A stretch of DNA of 10,086 nt. Source: Anaerolineae bacterium (GTDB taxonomy: Bacteria; Chloroflexota; Anaerolineae; Aggregatilineales; UBA3940). The notes beneath the pieces are model-generated. The model searched no databases. It was given only the letters and a program-made list of their open reading frames with translations, and was not told where the DNA came from. This document shows positions 5,398 through 10,086 of the stretch, one piece after another. The stretch covers positions 1-10,086 of the forward strand of contig JADZAD010000046.1 of the NCBI GenBank assembly GCA_020852775.1, given 5' to 3'. The position numbers and the translations under genes were made by a program. Each line of letters starts with the position of its first letter. The first letter of the stretch is position 1.

Positions 5398-5436
5398 CCT
5401 TACTATCACACCAGCCGTAAGCCGGGAGAATGACTC

Positions 5437-6429
5437 ATGGCAAGCGAATCCAGCCAGGCAACAGTGCTTGTGACCCGGCGCGTACCCCGGGCAGTACTGG
5501 ATGCGATCGCCCGGCATGCCACACTACGGATATGGGAGGGTGATAACCCGATCCCGCGTGAGACGTTGCTTGAATGGCTGCCGGGTTGCGCGGGATTGTA
5601 CTGCATGCTCACCGACCGGATCGACCCGGAAGTGCTTGATGCAGGTTCATCCCTGAGAGTGATCAGCCAGATGGCGGTTGGAGTGGATAACATCGATCTG
5701 TCCGCCTGTACCGCGCGCGGCATCCCGGTCGGCAATACACCCGGCGTGCTGACGGAGACGACCGCAGACCTGGCGTTGGCCCTGATCCTTGCTACGCTGC
5801 GCCGTGTGATCGAGTCAGCGGCTTTCATCAAGGCAGGCCAGTGGGTCACCTGGCGCCCGATGGAGCTTGTCGGACGTGACCTGCACCACAGCACCGTCGG
5901 AATCATCGGTTTTGGGCGCATCGGCAAGGCGGTGGCTAAACGGCTGCGTGGCTTTGACTGCCACATTCTGTACACACAGCGCTCCCCGGATCCGGACGCT
6001 GCCCGGCTTGGGGCGGCTTACGTAGACCTGCCCACACTGCTTGCTTCCAGCGATGTGGTGACGCTGCACTGCCCGCTCACGGTGGAAACGCGCGGATTGA
6101 TCGGGGCGCGTGAACTCGCGCAGATGAGGCAGGAAGCGATTCTGGTAAACACATCGCGCGGCCCCGTGATTGACCAGGCTGCGCTGGTCGAGGCGCTTGC
6201 CGCAGGGCGCATTGCCGGGGCGGGGCTGGATGTGACCGACCCTGAGCCAATTCCGTCAGACAGTCCGCTGCTCTCGATGCCGCAGGTTGTGGTGCTGCCG
6301 CACATCGGGTCGGCGACGATCGCCACCCGGACGAAGATGGCGGAGCTTGCCGCAGACAACCTGATCGCCGGGCTGGCGGGTAAGCGGCTGCCGCACCTCG
6401 CGAATCCGGCAGTTTATCCGGAGGCCTAA
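5437..6429 (+). CDS. D-2-hydroxyacid dehydrogenase, glyoxylate/hydroxypyruvate reductase-like
   Basis: The 330-residue cytosolic enzyme belongs to the D-isomer-specific 2-hydroxyacid dehydrogenase family, which reduces 2-oxoacids with NAD(P)H. It has the substrate-side segment VGVDNIDLSA at 81-90, TETTADLALALIL at 106-118, the Rossmann motif GIIGFGRIG at 155-163, and the catalytic set Arg241 (NTSRGPVID), Glu270 (TDPEP) and His289 (LPHIGSAT). The cofactor loop after strand 2 reads YTQRS (179-183), with Arg-Ser where NAD enzymes usually have an acidic residue, so NADPH preference is inferred. Length and motifs best resemble glyoxylate or hydroxypyruvate reductases, but phosphoglycerate or other D-hydroxyacid specificity cannot be excluded. 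ATG 5437 has GGGAG 8 nt upstream. Its stop overlaps the stop of the convergent membrane protein gene. Confidence 0.9.
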   Translation: MASESSQATVLVTRRVPRAVLDAIARHATLRIWEGDNPIPRETLLEWLPGCAGLYCMLTDRIDPEVLDAGSSLRVISQMAVGVDNIDLSACTARGIPVGNTPGVLTETTADLALALILATLRRVIESAAFIKAGQWVTWRPMELVGRDLHHSTVGIIGFGRIGKAVAKRLRGFDCHILYTQRSPDPDAARLGAAYVDLPTLLASSDVVTLHCPLTVETRGLIGARELAQMRQEAILVNTSRGPVIDQAALVEALAAGRIAGAGLDVTDPEPIPSDSPLLSMPQVVVLPHIGSATIATRTKMAELAADNLIAGLAGKRLPHLANPAVYPEA

Positions 6430-6632
6430 TCCAGCCAGATGATCGCGCCCATTCCGAGAGCGAGGACGGCAAATACCACCGCCGCAGCGGTGTTCTGCCC
6501 GCTGTTGAGCGCCCAGAACAGGGCAAATGCCCCGATGACCTCTACCGCGAATGTCGCCATCTGGAGGCGAGCCTTGTTTCTTACACGCCAATTCTGCATG
6601 ACCTGATCGCTTTCTGACAGATTACCGTACAT
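6426..6632 (-). CDS. Small two-span membrane protein, hypothetical
   Basis: From ATG 6632 the product has 68 residues: a polar, positively charged N-terminus (NWRVRNKARLQ), a first hydrophobic helix at about 25-43, a short polar turn (NSGQNT) and a second helix at about 48-66 ending IIWLD. It is predicted to be an inner-membrane protein with a hairpin topology. The start is uncertain: GAGGGG abuts ATG 6632 too closely to be an ideal ribosome site, ATG 6599 would give 57 residues with both helices intact, and TTG 6671 a longer form. Its TAG overlaps the convergent dehydrogenase stop, and it is divergent from the glycosyltransferase with 17 bp between starts. No family recognised. Confidence 0.65.
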   Translation of the reverse strand: MYGNLSESDQVMQNWRVRNKARLQMATFAVEVIGAFALFWALNSGQNTAAAVVFAVLALGMGAIIWLD

Positions 6633-6649
6633 ACCCCTCAGGTAACCGG

Positions 6650-8035
6650 ATGCCCGCTCTCTCCCGCACAACTCTGATCCAGCGTCTTGCCAGCCGCCCG
6701 ATGCTGGCCATGCTGCTGATCTTCGCCCTCTCCGCTGCGCTGCGTTTCTGGCTGATGGCAGCCCGGCTGGATTACACCCTTACCCTGACTGGCGAACTCT
6801 CTGAGTTCCTCCGCCTGGGAGGGAGCGACGTGCGCGGCTGGCTGGGCATGGCCCGCCATATCGCCGGTCAGCCGCTTGACCTGTCCTACTGGATGATGGG
6901 CATCCGGCCTCCGCTTTACCCGGCGACTGTCGCGCTGGTCTACCGGCTGGGTGGAGGCGATGTCCATGCGCTTGCGCTCCAGACGCTGTTCGGGGCGCTC
7001 ACGCCGCTGGTTGGATATTCTACCGCGCACCGTCTGTTCACGCGCATTCCGGGCATGAAGCAGCCAGAAGTCATGGCGCTTCTTGCCGGGTTGATCCTCG
7101 CGCTTGATCCCGGGCTGGTATGGATCAGCGCGTCGCTGATGGCGGAGCCGCTCTTCAACCTGATGATGGCGCTCTTTGTGATGTGCATCACCTTCTATGT
7201 GCTCGATCGGCGCTGGCAGGACCTCGCCCTGGCGGCTCTATGGATGGCACTGGCGATGCTGACACGCCCTACCGCAATTTATCTCTGGGTCGTCAGCCCG
7301 CTGATCCTCATCCCGCTGGTGCGCCGCTGGTGGCGGCCTACGCTGGCGCTGGCAGTGGTCGGACTGGCGGTCTATGCGGGCTGGTCGGCACGAAACCTGT
7401 ACTATAACGGCTACTTTACCTATTCGTCGCACACGAACTTCACCCTGCTCTTCTACCGGGCCCTCTCCGCGGAGCACCTTGCCACAGGGAGGCCCACCAC
7501 TGACATTCAGTCAGAGTATGTCCGGCTGGTTTATGAAGAAGCAGGTGATCCCCGCGCACAGGAGCGTATCGAGCCGGATGACATGTGGGATTTCCAGCGC
7601 GCGGAAAACGCGGCTCTGCACAGCGCATTGCAGATCGTGGCGCTTGACCGCCTGCGGCGGTTCTGGCCCTACGCGCTGCTGGGGACCGGGGTGGGGCTGT
7701 GGCGAATGTATATGGTCACCCTGGCTTATCCAACATGGTTCTGGCCGGTCGAAATCCTTTACCGGCTGATACTCTACGGACTGGCAGCCTGGGGAGGATG
7801 GCAGGCGTTCCGGCGCAGAGACCTCACCGTGCTGCTGGTCTGTGCGGTCCCCGTGCTGTATGTGACAGCCATCACGCTGGGATCGCAGGTATCGGGGATG
7901 GACACACGCATGAGTTCACCCATCATGCCGCCCCTTGTGGTGCTGGCACTCTACGGTGGGGCGAGGGCCTTCGACACGGTGCAGGCCGCCTGGCAGCACC
8001 GTGTCCGGCAGTCTGCACCCGTGCCACAGGATTAG
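6650..8035 (+). CDS. GT-C family (GT39/ArnT-like) membrane glycosyltransferase
   Basis: The 461-residue protein is strongly hydrophobic with about ten predicted membrane spans. Its organisation is that of GT-C transferases, which move a sugar from a polyprenyl-phosphate donor on the outer face of the membrane. After the first span (about 19-36) comes a large external loop with an acidic residue in GSDVRGWLGMARHIAG (Asp60, the probable catalytic aspartate) and then GIRPPLYP at 84-91, a common PMT_2-type signature. SASLMAEPLF at 160-169 supplies the usual second acidic motif, and LTRPTA at 204-209 is also typical. A soluble loop occurs at about 265-320. Substrate (protein, lipid or cell-wall glycan) is unknown. 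ATG 6650 has only a modest CAGG ribosome site. Confidence 0.8.
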   Translation: MPALSRTTLIQRLASRPMLAMLLIFALSAALRFWLMAARLDYTLTLTGELSEFLRLGGSDVRGWLGMARHIAGQPLDLSYWMMGIRPPLYPATVALVYRLGGGDVHALALQTLFGALTPLVGYSTAHRLFTRIPGMKQPEVMALLAGLILALDPGLVWISASLMAEPLFNLMMALFVMCITFYVLDRRWQDLALAALWMALAMLTRPTAIYLWVVSPLILIPLVRRWWRPTLALAVVGLAVYAGWSARNLYYNGYFTYSSHTNFTLLFYRALSAEHLATGRPTTDIQSEYVRLVYEEAGDPRAQERIEPDDMWDFQRAENAALHSALQIVALDRLRRFWPYALLGTGVGLWRMYMVTLAYPTWFWPVEILYRLILYGLAAWGGWQAFRRRDLTVLLVCAVPVLYVTAITLGSQVSGMDTRMSSPIMPPLVVLALYGGARAFDTVQAAWQHRVRQSAPVPQD

Positions 8036-8081
8036 AAATGTGTTAACTTCTCTGCCAGGCCGCACGGGTGATGATCGATGC

Positions 8082-8110
8082 ACACGTTTCTGGTACACTC
8101 CGATACGTGT
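8082..8110 (+). promoter_or_regulatory. Candidate ftsH promoter with extended -10
   Basis: TGG-TACACT at 8091-8099 is an extended -10 element without a clear -35, giving a start near 8106 and a leader of about 67 nt. Arms ACACGT (8082-8087) and ACGTGT (8105-8110) flank it as an inverted repeat. No CIRCE-type element is visible in the 137-nt gap between the glycosyltransferase and ftsH, and nothing else was recognised there. Confidence 0.45.
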
Positions 8111-8172
8111 CCCACCTTTACATTGTTAACCCGGGCACACTCTGACTCAGCGCTTAAGCTAAGGACTTACTG

Positions 8173-10020
8173 GTGAGCGAACAGAAGAATCCAGAAGAAG
8201 GGAACAGCCCTGTCAACTGGTCACGCGGCCTGATTATCGTCGCCGTGCTGATCGTCGTGTTCATCGGCGGGCAAATCCTCTTTAACCAGTTTCGAGGGGC
8301 CGGCTCGGAAATCTCGATGGCCGAGGTAGCTCGCTACGTTAACGAGGGTCAGGTCGAGAAGATCACCGTCAGCAGCAACGACATGGTGACCGTCCAACTG
8401 CTCGACGGAAACGTACTGGCGTCACGCAAAGAGCCTGATATCAGCCTGTTGGAGACGCTGAAGCTGTACGGAATCAGTGAAGAACAGTTCCGGCAGTTGG
8501 ATATCCGGCAGGAGAGCGCCTCGTGGCAGGGCCTGCTGCCCATGCTTTTTAATCTGCTCACTATCGGCCTGATTGCCTGGTTCGTGCTCTTTATGATGCG
8601 CTCGATGCGCTCTGGCCAGGATCAGGCGATGAGCTTTGGGCGCAGCCGGGCACGGATGATCAACGTGGATACGCCCGTGGTGACATTTGCCGATGTTGCC
8701 GGTGTGGAGGAATCCAAACAGGAACTACAGGAGATCGTCGAGTTTCTGCGCGAGCCGGAGAAGTTTATCCGGCTGGGAGCACGTGTGCCCAAGGGTGTGC
8801 TGATGATCGGGCCTCCGGGTACCGGCAAGACCCTGCTTGCCCGCGCAGTCGCCGGGGAGGCGGGCGTGCCGTTCATGAGCATCTCCGGTTCGGAGTTCGT
8901 TGAGATGTTCGTCGGTGTTGGCGCGAGCCGTGTTCGTGACCTCTTCACCAAAGCCAAGCAGGTTGCCCCGTGTATCGTCTTCATCGACGAGATCGATGCG
9001 GTCGGGCGTATGCGCGGCACTGGCCTGGGTGGTGGGCATGACGAGCGTGAGCAGACGCTCAACCAGATTCTGGTCGAGATGGACGGTTTCGATAACGATA
9101 CCAACATCATCGTGATCGCGGCCACGAACCGTTCTGACGTACTCGACCCGGCCCTGCTGCGCCCGGGCCGCTTTGACCGTAAAGTGTATATTACGCGGCC
9201 AGATGTCAGAGGGCGCCAGCAGATTCTCGAAGTGCATACGCGGGGCAAGCCACTGCTCTCCGAGGTCAACCTGGAGACCATCGCCAAGATTACACCCGGT
9301 TTCGCCGGTGCTGACCTGGAAAACCTCGTCAACGAGGCGGCGATCTTCGCCGCACGCCGTGGGCGCAATGCGCTCAACATGCAGGATTTCCAGGACGCGA
9401 TGGAGAAGATCGCGATGGGTCCGGAGCGCCGCTCACGGGTGATTACGCCGGAAGAGAAAGAGGTGGTGGCCTTCCATGAGGCAGGCCACGCCGTGACGAT
9501 GTTCTTCCTGCAGAACGCGGACCCGGTACATAAGATCACGATCATCCCGCGGGGGATGGCTGGCGGCTACGTTATGCCACTCCCGGAGAGTGCCGATACC
9601 AGCCTGCACAGCCGCGAGCATCTCGAAGACCGGATCGTCGGCCTGCTTGGTGGGCGCGCGGCGGAAGAAATCATGTTCGGACGGATCACCACCGGGGCCA
9701 GCAGCGACCTCGAAAGCTCCACGTCGATAGCGCGGGCGATGGTCACCCGCTACGGGATGAGTGAAAAGGTGGGCCTGCGTGTGTTCTCGGATGACCCGAA
9801 CATGGTCTTCCTGGGCCGCAGCCTGGGTGAACAGCGCGACTACAGCGACGAGACGGCCCACACCATCGACAAGGAAGTGGATCGCATCCTGAAGAACAGC
9901 TACGACCGCGCCCGGTCGATCCTGACCGAGCACCGTGATAAGCTGATCGCTCTGGCGAACATGCTGCTGGAGGTCGAAACGCTGGATCGCAACCAGTTTG
10001 AGGAATTGATGGCGGTCTGA
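8173..10020 (+). CDS. ftsH: ATP-dependent zinc metalloprotease FtsH
   Basis: FtsH is a membrane-anchored hexameric AAA+ protease that unfolds and degrades misfolded membrane proteins and short-lived regulators. All domains are present in the 615 residues: a first membrane span at about 20-37, an external domain, a second span at about 121-142, the AAA module with Walker A GPPGTGKT (213-220), pore motif MFVGVG (245-250), Walker B VFIDEID (269-275) and the second region of homology (ATNRSDVLDPALLRPGRFDR, 317-336), then the zinc protease with HEAGH (435-439) and the third ligand Asp512 in SDLESSTSIA. The start is GTG 8173, with AAGGA 7 nt upstream. It appears to be a single-gene unit with its own promoter and a strong terminator downstream. 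Confidence 0.98.
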   Translation: MSEQKNPEEGNSPVNWSRGLIIVAVLIVVFIGGQILFNQFRGAGSEISMAEVARYVNEGQVEKITVSSNDMVTVQLLDGNVLASRKEPDISLLETLKLYGISEEQFRQLDIRQESASWQGLLPMLFNLLTIGLIAWFVLFMMRSMRSGQDQAMSFGRSRARMINVDTPVVTFADVAGVEESKQELQEIVEFLREPEKFIRLGARVPKGVLMIGPPGTGKTLLARAVAGEAGVPFMSISGSEFVEMFVGVGASRVRDLFTKAKQVAPCIVFIDEIDAVGRMRGTGLGGGHDEREQTLNQILVEMDGFDNDTNIIVIAATNRSDVLDPALLRPGRFDRKVYITRPDVRGRQQILEVHTRGKPLLSEVNLETIAKITPGFAGADLENLVNEAAIFAARRGRNALNMQDFQDAMEKIAMGPERRSRVITPEEKEVVAFHEAGHAVTMFFLQNADPVHKITIIPRGMAGGYVMPLPESADTSLHSREHLEDRIVGLLGGRAAEEIMFGRITTGASSDLESSTSIARAMVTRYGMSEKVGLRVFSDDPNMVFLGRSLGEQRDYSDETAHTIDKEVDRILKNSYDRARSILTEHRDKLIALANMLLEVETLDRNQFEELMAV

Positions 10021-10052
10021 AGCCCGGCCTGCTCAGAAACCACTCGGAATGA

Positions 10053-10086
10053 TGCGCCCCGGCTCTGCACACAGAGCCGGGGCGCA
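10053..10086 (+). terminator. Perfect 15-bp stem-loop after ftsH, probable terminator
   Basis: TGCGCCCCGGCTCTG (10053-10067) and CAGAGCCGGGGCGCA (10072-10086) are exact reverse complements with a 4-nt loop (CACA), starting 33 nt after the ftsH stop. The window ends at the last base of the stem, so a following T tract cannot be seen, but a stem this GC-rich here is very likely an intrinsic terminator. Confidence 0.85.

Noticed and set aside
8042..8130. Repeated GTTAAC sites (8042-8047 and 8125-8130) as operators for ftsH
   Set aside because: The hexamer is self-complementary, also occurs at 1675 and within ftsH, and flanking bases do not match, so chance is sufficient.
8036..8172. CIRCE/HrcA-type heat-shock operator before ftsH
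   Set aside because: No TTAGCACTC-N9-GAGTGCTAA-like sequence is present; only short palindromes such as GCTTAAGC occur.
8622..9545. Minus-strand reading frame of 307 codons
   Set aside because: It lies wholly opposite the AAA domain of ftsH and is Ser/Arg/Thr-rich as expected of a shadow frame in GC-rich DNA.

Overview
The window looks like an ordinary chromosomal stretch of a GC-rich (about 60% G+C by eye), probably Chloroflexota-like bacterium. That placement is an inference from codon use, frequent TTG/GTG starts with good Shine-Dalgarno sequences, and a gene mix of housekeeping FtsH, a lone A-type Fe-S carrier, a SufR-like regulator, a B12-type radical SAM protein and a GT-C glycosyltransferase. 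No ribosomal, tRNA, mobile or CRISPR element is visible, and nothing marks the region as recently transferred.

Layout. Positions 1-135 hold the unresolved end or start of a neighbouring unit. From 1604 leftwards runs a compact minus-strand operon: a spermidine-synthase-like class I methyltransferase fold protein (714-1604), a 40-residue single-span membrane protein (595-717) whose ATG overlaps the previous stop as ATGA, and D-aminoacyl-tRNA deacylase dtd (136-576, TTG start). Divergent from it is a SufR-like three-cysteine winged-helix regulator (1714-2355). Its promoter is close to consensus (TTGACA, 17 bp, TAGAAT), and a perfect 11-bp inverted repeat begins at the predicted transcription start, which suggests an autoregulatory operator. 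An A-type Fe-S carrier (2462-2875) follows with its own strong predicted promoter. The regulator and the carrier together suggest a small Fe-S homeostasis locus.

Next come a B12-binding-type radical SAM protein of unknown substrate (3003-4421), a 68-residue unknown protein (4432-4638) and a small winged-helix-like protein (4646-4969), tightly spaced like one operon. A short hairpin separates them from a convergent YtxH-family envelope protein (5030-5254). A D-2-hydroxyacid dehydrogenase resembling glyoxylate/hydroxypyruvate reductase (5437-6429) overlaps by stop codons a convergent two-span membrane protein (6426-6632). A GT39/ArnT-like multi-span glycosyltransferase (6650-8035) and the complete FtsH protease (8173-10020) complete the window. 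A perfect 15-bp stem at its right edge is very likely the ftsH terminator.

I found no convincing new defence, mobile or biosynthetic system. The most informative signals are the SufR-like operator/promoter architecture, the small membrane protein coupled to the methyltransferase/dtd operon, the cysteine-rich tail of the Fe-S carrier, the unassigned radical SAM cluster, and an 11-bp sequence shared by two predicted promoters.
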